Shown here one piece after another: positions 17,438 through 26,329 of a stretch of DNA of 64,000 nucleotides. The stretch is taken from assembly GCA_039028155.1 (NCBI GenBank), contig JBCCIS010000014.1, forward strand, positions 1-64,000, given 5' to 3'. The position numbers and the translations under genes were made by a program. This DNA comes from Pseudomonadota bacterium. GTDB taxonomy: Bacteria > Pseudomonadota > Alphaproteobacteria > SP197. The notes under the pieces were generated by a model. The model was not told the origin of the DNA. It did no database searches and saw nothing but the letters and a program-made list of their open reading frames with translations. How positions within the stretch are numbered: the first letter of the stretch is position 1; every line of letters starts with the position of its first letter.

Positions 17438-18325
17438 TCAGGCGGCGGGCACCGGGCGGCGTTCGGCGGCGGCGTTTTTGACCGCCTTTTGCAGCTTCTC
17501 GAACGCGCGCACCTCGATCTGGCGCACCCGCTCGCGGCTGATACCGTATTCCTGGGAGAGTTCCTCCAGGGTCTTCGGCTCTTCCGACAGACGCCGCTCG
17601 ACCAGGATATAGCGTTCGCGCTCGTTCAACGCCTCCATGGCGGTGGCGAGCAGGGCGCGGCGTGACTCAAGCTCCTCACGGTCGCCCAGCGTCTCTTCCT
17701 GGTTGTCGCTCTCATCGACCAGCAAGTCCTGCCACTCGCCATCGCCGTCCTGCTGCAGCGGTGCGTTGAGCGAATGGTCGGGGCTGGAAAGGCGCCGGTT
17801 CATCGAAACGACGTCCTGCTCGGGCACGTCCAGACGCGTCGCGATTTCGGTCACCGTTTCGGGCGGCAGGTCGCCATCGTCGATCGCCTGCAGCTGGCCT
17901 TTCAGCTTCCTCAGATTGAAGAAGAGCTTCTTCTGGGCCGCCGTCGTGCCCATCTTCACCAGTGACCACGAATGCAGGATATACTCCTGGATCGCCGCGC
18001 GGATCCACCACATGGCATAGGTCGCCAGGCGGAAGCCCTTGTCGGGGTCGAAGCGCTTCACCGCCTGCATCAGGCCGACATTGCCTTCAGAGATTAGTTC
18101 CGCCAGCGGCAGGCCATAGCCGCGATAGCCCATGGCGATCTTCGCGACCAGACGCAGATGGCTCGTCACCAGTTCGTGGGCGGCGTCGACGTCACCGTCT
18201 TCGCGCCAGCGTTTGGCGAGCTGGAATTCCTGTTGCTGCTCGAGCATCGGAAACTTCCGGATCTCGCGCAGATAGTTGCTCAAACTACTTTCCGGCGTCA
18301 GCGCCGGCAGCCGTAACTGGGCCAT
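17438..18325 (-). CDS. rpoH: RNA polymerase heat-shock sigma factor (sigma-32)
   Basis: A 295-residue sigma-70-family factor directing heat-shock transcription. The ATG at 18325 (MAQLRLPALTPES, GAGG upstream) is preferred over an ATG 19 codons earlier. Region 2 reads LVTSHLRLVAKIAMGYRGYGLP and SEGNVGLMQAVKRFDPDKGFRLATYAMWWIRAAI. QKKLFFNLRKLK is the RpoH box specific to sigma-32. Region 4 helix-turn-helix is TLEELSQEYGISRERVRQIEVRAFEKLQ. It lies downstream of rluD on the same strand, a common alphaproteobacterial order. Confidence 0.96.
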   Translation of the reverse strand: MAQLRLPALTPESSLSNYLREIRKFPMLEQQQEFQLAKRWREDGDVDAAHELVTSHLRLVAKIAMGYRGYGLPLAELISEGNVGLMQAVKRFDPDKGFRLATYAMWWIRAAIQEYILHSWSLVKMGTTAAQKKLFFNLRKLKGQLQAIDDGDLPPETVTEIATRLDVPEQDVVSMNRRLSSPDHSLNAPLQQDGDGEWQDLLVDESDNQEETLGDREELESRRALLATAMEALNERERYILVERRLSEEPKTLEELSQEYGISRERVRQIEVRAFEKLQKAVKNAAAERRPVPAA

Positions 18326-18441
18326 ATGTTCAACCTCGGGCTGTAGGACACCGCCACCTGCGACGCCTGGGGCATCGTCCATTTTTACGCGGCAGCGTCA
18401 TGCTTAGTTCAATATATCCGACTACAGGAGTCAACTTTATG

Positions 18442-19425
18442 TCACGTCACCGGAAACGCCCCCTCCAAGGCGTTTTCGAGGGCTGCCATGTCGGCTGGCA
18501 GCGGGCTTTCCAAGTTTAACATCTCATTTGTGGCGGGATGTTGAAAGGCCAGCCGCCGGGCATGCAACGCCTGCCGTTTGAACCCCGCCAGGACCGTCTG
18601 AACCTCGGAAGGGGCAGCGTTTGTGCGGTTCTGGTGCCGTCCGCCATAGGCCGGATCGCCCAGGACGGGATGGCGGATATGGGCCATATGCACACGAATT
18701 TGGTGCGTCCTCCCCGTTGCCAGGCGGCAGATGACCAGACTGGCCAATCGGCCAAAGGCACGCTCGACACGATAGTGCGTCAGGGCCGGCTTGCCGCCTT
18801 CCTGTAACACGTCCATCTTCTTCCTGTTCCTACGGCTGCGCCCGATATTGCCCTCGATTCGGCCTTCAAGGGGCGCGGGAACGCCCCAGACGAGCGCGGC
18901 GTACTCGCGGGATAGGGTGCGTGCGGAAAGTTGGTTGGATAGATGTATATGGGCCTGGTCGGTCTTGGCGACAACCATCAGCCCGCTGGTATCTTTGTCC
19001 AGGCGGTGGACGATGCCCGGCCGCTTCTCGCCGCCGATGCCCGACAGGCTGTCGCCGCAATGGGCGATCAGGGCGTTGACCAGGGTGCCCGTGGGATTGC
19101 CGGCGGCCGGATGGACCACCAGGCCGGCAGGCTTGTCCACAACCAGAAGATGGTCGTCTTCATAGGCGATATTGAGCGGAATATCCTCGGGCTCGGGCCG
19201 CGCCGGGCTTGGCGGTGGGATCCGCAAGGTCAGGCGCTCCGCCGGTTTGACCCGGTAATTGGCGTCCGTTATCGTCACGCCGCCGGCGATCAGCCGGCCG
19301 CCCTCGATCAAGGACTGGATGCGCGCACGTGACAACTCGCTATGGGCGCGCGCCAGCACGCGATCGAGCCGCTCGCCTGCTTCGTCGGCCGCGACGATAT
19401 GGTCCAGCGTCCGTCGTTCTGTCAT
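18442..19425 (-). CDS. rluD: RluA/RluD family 23S rRNA pseudouridine synthase
   Basis: A 327-residue enzyme. An N-terminal S4 RNA-binding domain (RLDRVLARAHSELSRARIQSLIEGG) precedes the catalytic domain with PGIVHRLDKDTSGLMVVAKT, where the Asp of HRLDxxTSG is the nucleophile that isomerises uridine. LATGRTHQIRVHMAHIRHPVLGD is the second conserved block. RluD modifies helix 69 of 23S rRNA; RluC or RluA specificity cannot be excluded. It is divergent from the DUF6476-type gene at 19474 and upstream of rpoH. Confidence 0.92.
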   Translation of the reverse strand: MTERRTLDHIVAADEAGERLDRVLARAHSELSRARIQSLIEGGRLIAGGVTITDANYRVKPAERLTLRIPPPSPARPEPEDIPLNIAYEDDHLLVVDKPAGLVVHPAAGNPTGTLVNALIAHCGDSLSGIGGEKRPGIVHRLDKDTSGLMVVAKTDQAHIHLSNQLSARTLSREYAALVWGVPAPLEGRIEGNIGRSRRNRKKMDVLQEGGKPALTHYRVERAFGRLASLVICRLATGRTHQIRVHMAHIRHPVLGDPAYGGRHQNRTNAAPSEVQTVLAGFKRQALHARRLAFQHPATNEMLNLESPLPADMAALENALEGAFPVT

Positions 19426-19473
19426 CGGCGGTTCGTCGTCAGGCGGGACATGTCATGGTTGGGAACGTTCTGC

Positions 19474-19800
19474 ATGAACCGAGGTCTTAACACAATCAAG
19501 GCTGTCGTCATTGGTTTGGGTCTCGGCATCATCGGCCTGACGATCCTGATCGTCATGGTCATTATCGACAAGGTCGGCGATAGCGCCGGCGACGGCGTGA
19601 CGACGACTCAGAGCACCGGCACCTTCGCCAGTGTGGCCGTCGCGCTGCCGGCCGGCGCCGAAGTCATGACCATGACCGGCGAAGGCGACGCATTGAGCCT
19701 GCTGATGCGCCTCAGCGACGGCACCCAGCAGATCATCACCATCGACCGGCGCACCGGCGAGGTGCTCGGTACCCTAGAACTTTTGGCCCGGAACCCCTGA
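19474..19800 (+). CDS. small membrane-anchored protein, DUF6476-like
   Basis: About 108 residues (ATG at 19474; an in-frame ATG at 19450 adds eight). One N-terminal transmembrane helix (VVIGLGLGIIGLTILIVMVII) is followed by a Ser/Thr-rich linker and a short beta-rich domain (GDALSLLMRLSDGTQQIITIDRRTGEVLGTLEL). The domain and the place opposite rluD match a small alphaproteobacterial family of unknown function. Its stop overlaps the next ATG by one base, so it is translated with the threonine aldolase-like gene. Confidence 0.75.
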   Translation: MNRGLNTIKAVVIGLGLGIIGLTILIVMVIIDKVGDSAGDGVTTTQSTGTFASVAVALPAGAEVMTMTGEGDALSLLMRLSDGTQQIITIDRRTGEVLGTLELLARNP

Positions 19801-20867
19801 TGAGCAATCTTCCGTCCACCGCCCACTTCGGCAGTGACAACGTCACCGGCATCGCGCCGGAAATCATGGCGGCCCTAGAAGCCGCGAACAACGGCGGCGT
19901 CGCGAGTTATGGCGAGGACGCCATGACCGAAAGCTTGAACGCGCGTTTCTCCGATCTCTTTGAGACGACATGCCGGGTCATGCCGGCCGGCACCGGCTCG
20001 ATCGCCAATGGCTTGGCGCTCGCCACCGTGACACCGCCATGGGGGGCGATCTTTTGTCACGAGGCCGCCCATATCGCGGTCGATGAAGCCAACGGTCCGG
20101 AGTTTCTCACCGGCGGCGCGAAGTTGCATCTGATGTCCGGGGATCAAGGCCGGGTCTCGGCGGAGACACTGCGTGCCGCGGCAAGCCGCTATTCGCGCGA
20201 CGACGTCCATCATCCGCTTCCCTCGGCGGTCTCGATCACCCAGGCGACGGAGGCCGGAACGCTCTACAGCGTCGACCAGATTGGCGCCATCGGCGATGTC
20301 GCCAAGGCCGAACAACTCGCGTTTCACCTGGATGGCGCGCGCTTCGCCAATGCCGTCGCCGCGCTGGGTTGCGCGCCGGCCGACCTGACATGGCGCGCCG
20401 GCGTCGACCTTCTGTCGTTCGGCGCCACCAAGAACGGCTGTATGGCGGTCGAGGCGATCGTGCTCTTCAATCCGTCACCAGAGCATGTCGGCCGGTTGGC
20501 GCGGCTGCACAAACGCGCCGGTCAACTCTATAGCAAGATGCGCTTCTTCTCCGCCCAGCTGGAGGCCTATATCAGCAACGACAACTGGCTCAACTGGGCC
20601 GGTCACGCCAACACTCAGGCGGCGCGTCTGGCGGCGGGCCTCGCCGATGTGCCGGGCGTCTCGCTGGATAATCCGGTCGAGGCCAACGAGGTCTTCTGCC
20701 GCCTGCCACAAGGGTCATACGACGCCATTGTCGCCGCCGGCATCGGCACCTACCCACTTTCGGACAACGGTGACGGCACGGGCTCCATACGTTTTGTCTG
20801 TTCGTTCAATACCCAGGCAGAGGATGTCGACAAGCTGATCGGCGCAGCACGGGAAGGCGCGGCGTGA
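19800..20867 (+). CDS. ltaE: low-specificity L-threonine aldolase family enzyme
   Basis: A 355-residue PLP enzyme of the beta-eliminating lyase/threonine aldolase fold, expected to cleave threonine or another beta-hydroxy amino acid to glycine and an aldehyde. Key segments are HFGSDNVTGIAPEI, NNGGVASYGEDAMT, PAGTGSIANGLAL, HEAAHIAVDEA (His stacking on PLP), FHLDGARFANA (PLP-binding Asp) and DLLSFGATKNGCM (Schiff-base Lys). It sits between the small membrane protein (one-base overlap) and a SnoaL-like gene (four-base overlap). Confidence 0.9.
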   Translation: MSNLPSTAHFGSDNVTGIAPEIMAALEAANNGGVASYGEDAMTESLNARFSDLFETTCRVMPAGTGSIANGLALATVTPPWGAIFCHEAAHIAVDEANGPEFLTGGAKLHLMSGDQGRVSAETLRAAASRYSRDDVHHPLPSAVSITQATEAGTLYSVDQIGAIGDVAKAEQLAFHLDGARFANAVAALGCAPADLTWRAGVDLLSFGATKNGCMAVEAIVLFNPSPEHVGRLARLHKRAGQLYSKMRFFSAQLEAYISNDNWLNWAGHANTQAARLAAGLADVPGVSLDNPVEANEVFCRLPQGSYDAIVAAGIGTYPLSDNGDGTGSIRFVCSFNTQAEDVDKLIGAAREGAA

Positions 20868-21202
20868 ACACCGCTGACCTGATCGCGCGCACCCGGGCCT
20901 ATGTCGAGGCGTCGAACGATCACGACGTCGAACGGATCGCCAGCATGCTGGCCGAAGACGCGACATATTCTTCGTCCGGCGTTGGCGAGCACAACGGCGC
21001 TGCGGCGATCCTGGCGATGAACACGACCTTCTTCGACGCCAATCCCGATGTTCACTGGCAGCCCGAGAACTTTCGTTCCGTCGGTGAAGATGGCATTGCC
21101 TTCGACTTCGTCATCACGATTGGCGGCAAGCCGAGCAACGGCATCGAGCGCGTCTACTTTCGTCCCGACGGGCGCATTCGCCGTGTCGAGGTCGAACGCT
21201 AG
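20864..21202 (+). CDS. SnoaL-like/NTF2-fold protein
   Basis: A 112-residue protein starting at a GTG that overlaps the aldolase stop (GTGA). AYVEASNDHDVERIASMLAEDATYSS at the N-terminus is the cone-shaped SnoaL_2/NTF2 opening, and RVYFRPDGRIRRVEVER is the closing strand pair. Such proteins are small ligand-binding enzymes or isomerases; no substrate can be given. Translational coupling with the aldolase suggests a shared function. Confidence 0.8.
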   Translation: MNTADLIARTRAYVEASNDHDVERIASMLAEDATYSSSGVGEHNGAAAILAMNTTFFDANPDVHWQPENFRSVGEDGIAFDFVITIGGKPSNGIERVYFRPDGRIRRVEVER

Positions 21203-21213
21203 ACGGTGGCATC

Positions 21214-22470
21214 TTAAGATTCAGTGGGCCGCGCCGTGAGCTTTCTAATCGCCGGCGCGCCCCAGGTCGTCACCAGGAACACCAAACCAAGGGCCGCCGC
21301 CGCGGTGGCGATGTAGTAGGGATAGCGGATATCGAAACCCATCAGTTCGCCGCCGATCAGCGACATCACGCCGCCGGCGAGGCAGAAGACGGCGGTGGTG
21401 ACACCCATGACCCATCCTTGGTCGTCATCGCTCACGGCGCCTGAGAACATACCGAGCAGGGTCGGATAGGCGATGCCGAACAGGAAATAGAAGAGAAAGA
21501 TGGGTACATAGGTCAGCCAGCCGATGGGGATCAGCATGAATGCTAACGAACAAATCACCATGATCGCCGAAGCGCTGCCCACGATGTACTGCTTGCCGAC
21601 GCGCGCCTGCACCGGTTTGACCAGAAACGTACTGCTTGTCGCCAGCGCGACACCGATCACCAGCATCGCAATGCTACCGCCAACCACGCCGTAACCGAAC
21701 GCGCTGGTCAGGTAGTTGTCGACAAAGATGTAGAAGGTGACGTTCGAGACCATGAACAGCGCATAGACCGGCATGATCCGCATGACGATGGGATGTTTGG
21801 TGACCTGCCACAAACTCTCGAAGATATCGAAGGGGCGGAAGACGAAGGGAACGCGTTCGGTGCGGATGTCGCGGAAGAAGACGATCACCATCACGATCGC
21901 CAGCAACACCATGGCGAACGACGCGTAGAACGGCAGCTTCAGGCTCGCCCACGTGCCCAACACCTCGGGGTCCGACAGCAGACCGCCGATGATCGGGCCG
22001 CCGACCAGGCCGAAGCTGATGCCGGTAACGATAAAGCCCATGTTGCGGTCGCGATCAGCATCATCGGTGCTGCCGTCGATCATCGCCGCCTGGGCAATCG
22101 GTTGATTGCCGGCGGTAAAACCGGTGATCGCCCGGCCCAGGATCAAGAGCCAAAGGCTGTTCACGTAAAGGGCTACCAGCGTAATCGCATAACCGGTCAG
22201 CGCGCCGCCAAGACAGATGAGCAAGGCGTTCTTGCGACCGATCGAATCAGAGACCTTCGCGACATAGACGACGCCCAGAAACCAGGACAGGAAGAAGATG
22301 CCGATCACCAGCCCGTAATCGAAATGGCGGGTCACCATGGACGTCGAATGGGGCAGGAAACCGGTCGACGGCTCCATGATCAACGTGTTGATGATCGGAA
22401 AGACGAGCCCTTGCCCGATCAGGTCGACGAAGACGACGAACATCAGTGTGATCTTGGCCATCGCCGACAT
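21214..22470 (-). CDS. major facilitator superfamily transporter
   Basis: A 418-residue membrane protein with about 12 spans. Conserved blocks include FVDLIGQGLVFPIINTLIM, motif A KVSDSIGRKNALLICLGG and ITGFTAGNQPIAQAAMIDGS. These are close to the same blocks of the transporter at 5892-7133, which marks the two as paralogues about 15 kb apart. It converges with the SnoaL-like gene. Substrate unknown. Confidence 0.88.
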   Translation of the reverse strand: MSAMAKITLMFVVFVDLIGQGLVFPIINTLIMEPSTGFLPHSTSMVTRHFDYGLVIGIFFLSWFLGVVYVAKVSDSIGRKNALLICLGGALTGYAITLVALYVNSLWLLILGRAITGFTAGNQPIAQAAMIDGSTDDADRDRNMGFIVTGISFGLVGGPIIGGLLSDPEVLGTWASLKLPFYASFAMVLLAIVMVIVFFRDIRTERVPFVFRPFDIFESLWQVTKHPIVMRIMPVYALFMVSNVTFYIFVDNYLTSAFGYGVVGGSIAMLVIGVALATSSTFLVKPVQARVGKQYIVGSASAIMVICSLAFMLIPIGWLTYVPIFLFYFLFGIAYPTLLGMFSGAVSDDDQGWVMGVTTAVFCLAGGVMSLIGGELMGFDIRYPYYIATAAAALGLVFLVTTWGAPAIRKLTARPTES

Positions 22471-22591
22471 GTCATCGCCCCCCGCGCGATCGATACCGTC
22501 CGATAAGTCAGCCTTCGACTAGGCATGGTCGGCCCGGCCAAGTCAAGGCCCGGCACCATCACCATTCTGAGCGAACGGCGTTTGCGCGTGG

Positions 22592-24157
22592 TTACGCGTG
22601 CGGGTGTTTCGCGTCGAGACGTTCCGCGGCCAGCTTCTTCAGCGCCAGCCGGTCAACCTTACCGGACGGGTTGACCGGCATGGTATCCAGCACAATGACC
22701 ACCTCCGGCGCCTTGTAGCCGACTTCTTCTCTTGCGAAGCGAATGATGTCTTGGGTGCGCGGCGTGTCGGCGCCATCTACCAGTGTCACATAGGCCCAGA
22801 CATTCTCGCCATGTACCTCGTCATGAACGCCGACGACACCGGCAAGGTCGACCGCTGGGTGGGCCATGACCACTTCCTCTATGTCTTGCGGCGCGATGTT
22901 CGATCCGTCGTGAACGATGATCTGTTTCTTGCGCCCACGAAACCAAAAGTAACCGTCCGCATCCACACGCATGACGTCGCCCGTATCGAACCAACCATCG
23001 GCAAAGGCAGCTTCGGTCGCCTGGGTATTCTCCCAGTAGCCGATCATGATCGGCGCACCGCTGACCCAGAGTTCGCCGTCGACATCCGCTGGCGCTTCCT
23101 GGCCGCTGTCGTCGCGAATGCTGAGTATGAAGCCTGGGGTGACCGTCCCGGTCGAGCCCATCTTGGCAACCGGCTGGGAAAGGTTGAACAGACAGGAGGT
23201 CGCTTCCGTCAGGCCATAGGTCTCGTTGATGACCAGGCCCGTGCGTTCGGTGAACTCCTCTTCGACACTGGCAGGAAACTTGTCACCGCCGCTCATGCAC
23301 AGGCGCACCGAAGCGAAGTCGTCCCGTGTCGCACCGTGGTCGCGTTCCAGGTCGATCAGCGCTGACGGCAAACTCAAAAACACACTTGGCCGGTTGTCGC
23401 GCAGCAGCGACAGGATCTCATCGCCATCGACGCTGTGTGCGATGATGACGCGTGAGGTGGCGGCAAACGCGGCAAAAGACGTGACCAGCGACCCGACATG
23501 CGCGATCGAGCCGCCAGGAAAAACTACGTCCTGCCCCGTCAAGTCCATGGCCCGTGACCAGCTCGCGACGACGGAACCGAACGAGAAGAGGCTATGGGTT
23601 ACACCCTTAGGCTTGCCGGTGCTGCCGGAGGTGAAGAACAGGAGGGCCGGCGCGTTGACATCGGGATCGGGAAGCTCGATTGGCGGCCTTTCGCCTGTGA
23701 TCAGATCCTCCAGTTGTCCCGCACCGTCCAGCGACCCATCAAACGCGATGGGTCCCAGCGGCAATTGGCTGGCCAGCGTGCTCGCCCGAACATCATCGGC
23801 GCGCTCGGCGTGGGCGAGCAAGATCGATGCGCCGCTGACATCCAGGGCGTAGTCGATCTCAGGCGCCGTGTATCGGTAGTTGAGCGGTGTCACGACGAGG
23901 CCGGCCCTGAGGCAGGCGAGGTAGTGCAGCAGAAGCTCGCCGCGATTGGGCATCAGTGAGGCGACCCGATCGCCACGGCGCAATCCCATTGCGATGAGCT
24001 GGGCCGCCAGTGTGTCGATGTCGCGCTCCAGCTCTCGCCACGTCCATGAACTGGACGGCGAGACCAGCGCTGTTTCGGTCGCTTTGGTTGCCAGGGCGGG
24101 CGCCAGCAGATTGGTCAGATCGGCAGGTCCTGGCAAAACTGGTCCGGCAATCGGCAT
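22592..24157 (-). CDS. AMP-dependent acyl-CoA synthetase/ligase family protein
   Basis: A 521-residue ANL-family enzyme that would activate a carboxylic acid with ATP to an acyl-AMP and transfer it to CoA. The P-loop A3 motif is LLFFTSGSTGKPKGV; A5 is NETYGLTEA; A7 is GWFDTGD; the hinge is FRGRKKQIIV; the catalytic Lys is in NPSGKVDR (A10). All are intact and the length is typical. The chain-length or aromatic specificity is not readable. It lies 65 bases downstream of the DUF1513 gene on the same strand and may be read through from the iron-type operon. Confidence 0.9.
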   Translation of the reverse strand: MPIAGPVLPGPADLTNLLAPALATKATETALVSPSSSWTWRELERDIDTLAAQLIAMGLRRGDRVASLMPNRGELLLHYLACLRAGLVVTPLNYRYTAPEIDYALDVSGASILLAHAERADDVRASTLASQLPLGPIAFDGSLDGAGQLEDLITGERPPIELPDPDVNAPALLFFTSGSTGKPKGVTHSLFSFGSVVASWSRAMDLTGQDVVFPGGSIAHVGSLVTSFAAFAATSRVIIAHSVDGDEILSLLRDNRPSVFLSLPSALIDLERDHGATRDDFASVRLCMSGGDKFPASVEEEFTERTGLVINETYGLTEATSCLFNLSQPVAKMGSTGTVTPGFILSIRDDSGQEAPADVDGELWVSGAPIMIGYWENTQATEAAFADGWFDTGDVMRVDADGYFWFRGRKKQIIVHDGSNIAPQDIEEVVMAHPAVDLAGVVGVHDEVHGENVWAYVTLVDGADTPRTQDIIRFAREEVGYKAPEVVIVLDTMPVNPSGKVDRLALKKLAAERLDAKHPHA

Positions 24158-24222
24158 GCCGTAACCTCCCAGTCTTGCTGACGGGCGTCAATCGCGCGCC
24201 GGCACCAACGTCATGTCGGGTT

Positions 24223-25254
24223 TCAGACAGCCGTCAGGTGGTTGTCCCACATGCGTTTTGGTGCGGCGCACGTGATCAGATCATCGGTCGCCACGTCATA
24301 GACCATCATGGCGCCGGTGCCGGACGACAAAAGAAAGCGACCGGGGGTACCGAGCGGCGCGGCGCCACAGACATCGGGGATCTGACGGTGTGCGATGAGG
24401 CTGAGGTCGTCGATGCGCCAGAACGTGACGAGATAGCCTGGCGCCGACGTCAGGGCGATCACCGTGCCACCCCGATCGATGACGACGCTGCCGCAATAGC
24501 TCTTCATTGCCGGAACCACCGGCTCGCCGTCGTCGATGAAGGCGAGGGGGCCATGGCCATCCCACGTCGCCAGCAAGGGGACGAGATCGCCTGGCGCGCC
24601 CTGATACTGAATGGCGATCGCCAGGCGGCCGGCATCGTTAACCGCCATGTGACGCAGGCTGAGGCGATGCAGTGCGTCGGGTGGCGAGACGGATGCCAGC
24701 AGCGCGCCGTCCTGGCTGTCCATCAGAACGACGGACGACACCATGGTGTCGAGGTTAAGTTTCTTACGGCCGCTCTCAGGATGCGTGCGTATCCCGCCAT
24801 TGGCGACGGCAAGCTTCTTGCCGCCGGGCATCAGGACGATTTCATGAGGCTCCAGGCCGTGGCTCGACCACTCGCCGATCCTGCGGAAACCGTCGGTGGC
24901 ATCATAGATGCCGATGCGACCGGCGCTGTTCTCAAAGTCGTTTTCCGACGCGAACAGCCGCGTGCCGTCGGCTGAGAAGGCGCCGTGGCCATAGAAGTGG
25001 CGGTCGGGAAGGCTGTCGATCTGGGCGATCGCCTTCTGATCGACCAGATCAATAACCGTCGCGAAGCGGCCGGGACGCCGGGCGAAGACGACGGCGGTCT
25101 TGTTATCCGGCGCCAGGCATATGCCGTGACCGCGGCCGGGCAGGTTGACGTCGACGAGCGCGTCACCCCTGCTGGTCACAACGCCGGCATGGGCCGATCC
25201 GTCGTGATCGCTCCAGGCGCTGGCGATCGCCGTTTGCGGTTCAGTCGCCGTCAA
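24223..25254 (-). CDS. DUF1513 family beta-propeller-like protein
   Basis: About 343 residues. The true start is taken as a TTG at 25254, overlapping the end of the upstream imelysin gene; frames farther upstream are only a shadow of that gene. GHGICLAPDNKTAVVFARRPG, HFYGHGAFSADGTRLFASEND, GLEPHEIVLMPGGKKLAVANGGIRTHP and LRHMAVNDAGRLAIAIQYQG are the repeated propeller blades of DUF1513. The family is typically periplasmic and encoded beside imelysins. Here no signal peptide is visible at the N-terminus, which may mean an upstream start in the overlap, loss of export, or decay. Confidence 0.8.
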   Translation of the reverse strand: MTATEPQTAIASAWSDHDGSAHAGVVTSRGDALVDVNLPGRGHGICLAPDNKTAVVFARRPGRFATVIDLVDQKAIAQIDSLPDRHFYGHGAFSADGTRLFASENDFENSAGRIGIYDATDGFRRIGEWSSHGLEPHEIVLMPGGKKLAVANGGIRTHPESGRKKLNLDTMVSSVVLMDSQDGALLASVSPPDALHRLSLRHMAVNDAGRLAIAIQYQGAPGDLVPLLATWDGHGPLAFIDDGEPVVPAMKSYCGSVVIDRGGTVIALTSAPGYLVTFWRIDDLSLIAHRQIPDVCGAAPLGTPGRFLLSSGTGAMMVYDVATDDLITCAAPKRMWDNHLTAV

Positions 25255-26329
25255 GGCTGTTGAACCCCAAGACCAGATCGAGCGCGCCGGCAATGTCGCC
25301 GGCGACCAGGCCATGGGCCGTTTCGACCTTTGCGACGATTTGCTCAAGCTGTTCGCGGCCCGCCTCCTCTTCGACCAGCGGTGGCAGATCGGCGCCCAGT
25401 GCCTGTGTGTTCGCCAAGGCTTCGGCCATGGCAACTTGAAGATTCTCGGAGACTTGCTCGAAGCCGGCTTCGACGACAAGCGCGCCGATCCTGTCCCCGC
25501 CGCCGTACATGTCGCTCAGCGATGTCAGATTGGTCGCGATGTGGGTCAGGCTACCGCCGCTGCGCCATGTCTCGGACGTGCGCGGACGCGCCTTCTCCAA
25601 ACTCTCGCCCAGCGGCGTTGAGAGCTTGCGTTGGGCGATGAACTCAAGCTGCACCGCCATGGCGCCGACGAAGGCGGCGGTAACGGCGGCGGGATCGCTG
25701 TAACGCGCGCCGGACCCGGGCGACAGCAGCGCCGCGCCGGTCGCTCCGGCCGGCGCCCAGGCGCCGGCAATGGCGTCCGTCATGCTGGCCAGGTTGTTTC
25801 CGACCGCGACGGCAAGCGCGCCACCATAACTTCCGGGTGCGACTTCCTCGACGAACACCAGCCGTTCAAGCGCCGGAAAACCCTGTAGAGCGACGCTTGC
25901 ATCGGCCAGGACTTCGGGATCCAGCAGGTCCTGGCGCTCTTCACGCATGGCCTCGCCAAGCTGTTTGCCGACACGGTTGCGTTTGTCGGGCCAGAACTGG
26001 ATGCGGAAGTCGCGCATCTGCTCTTCGGCCGCGCCAAAGCGCAAGTGTTGCACTTTCATCCAGGCGCCGATCGCGTCGTGGAACGCCGATTTCGCATCCT
26101 CTAGCGTCGCGTCGCCCTGGTCGTAGGCGACCAGGATCTCGGCCTGCTTATGGGCCGCCTCGGCGAACGTGTTGAAGCGCGGCGATGCATAGTCGGTGAC
26201 CAGGTTGCTGTTGACGTCGGCAAACCGGGTCTGGGCGATCGGTTCGCCGGCGAGCAGGGTCGCGGGGCGCCAGACGGGCGCCAAACCGGCGGCTGCCAGA
26301 CCTTTCAGCACACGGCGTCGGCGGCCCAT
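25241..26329 (-). CDS. imelysin family (M75-like) periplasmic protein with Tat-type signal
   Basis: A 362-residue protein whose ATG overlaps the stop of the di-haem gene. The N-terminus MGRRRRVLKGLAAAGLAP is a twin-arginine-like signal (RRRVLKG). The imelysin fold follows: an N-terminal helical half, DFRIQFWPDKRNRVGKQLGEAM, and FPALERLVFVEE in the place of the GxHxxE motif of canonical imelysins (Glu kept, His not seen). This variant is the second imelysin of the operon. Imelysins are iron-regulated periplasmic or outer-membrane proteins proposed to act in iron uptake. Confidence 0.85.
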   Translation of the reverse strand: MGRRRRVLKGLAAAGLAPVWRPATLLAGEPIAQTRFADVNSNLVTDYASPRFNTFAEAAHKQAEILVAYDQGDATLEDAKSAFHDAIGAWMKVQHLRFGAAEEQMRDFRIQFWPDKRNRVGKQLGEAMREERQDLLDPEVLADASVALQGFPALERLVFVEEVAPGSYGGALAVAVGNNLASMTDAIAGAWAPAGATGAALLSPGSGARYSDPAAVTAAFVGAMAVQLEFIAQRKLSTPLGESLEKARPRTSETWRSGGSLTHIATNLTSLSDMYGGGDRIGALVVEAGFEQVSENLQVAMAEALANTQALGADLPPLVEEEAGREQLEQIVAKVETAHGLVAGDIAGALDLVLGFNSLDGD

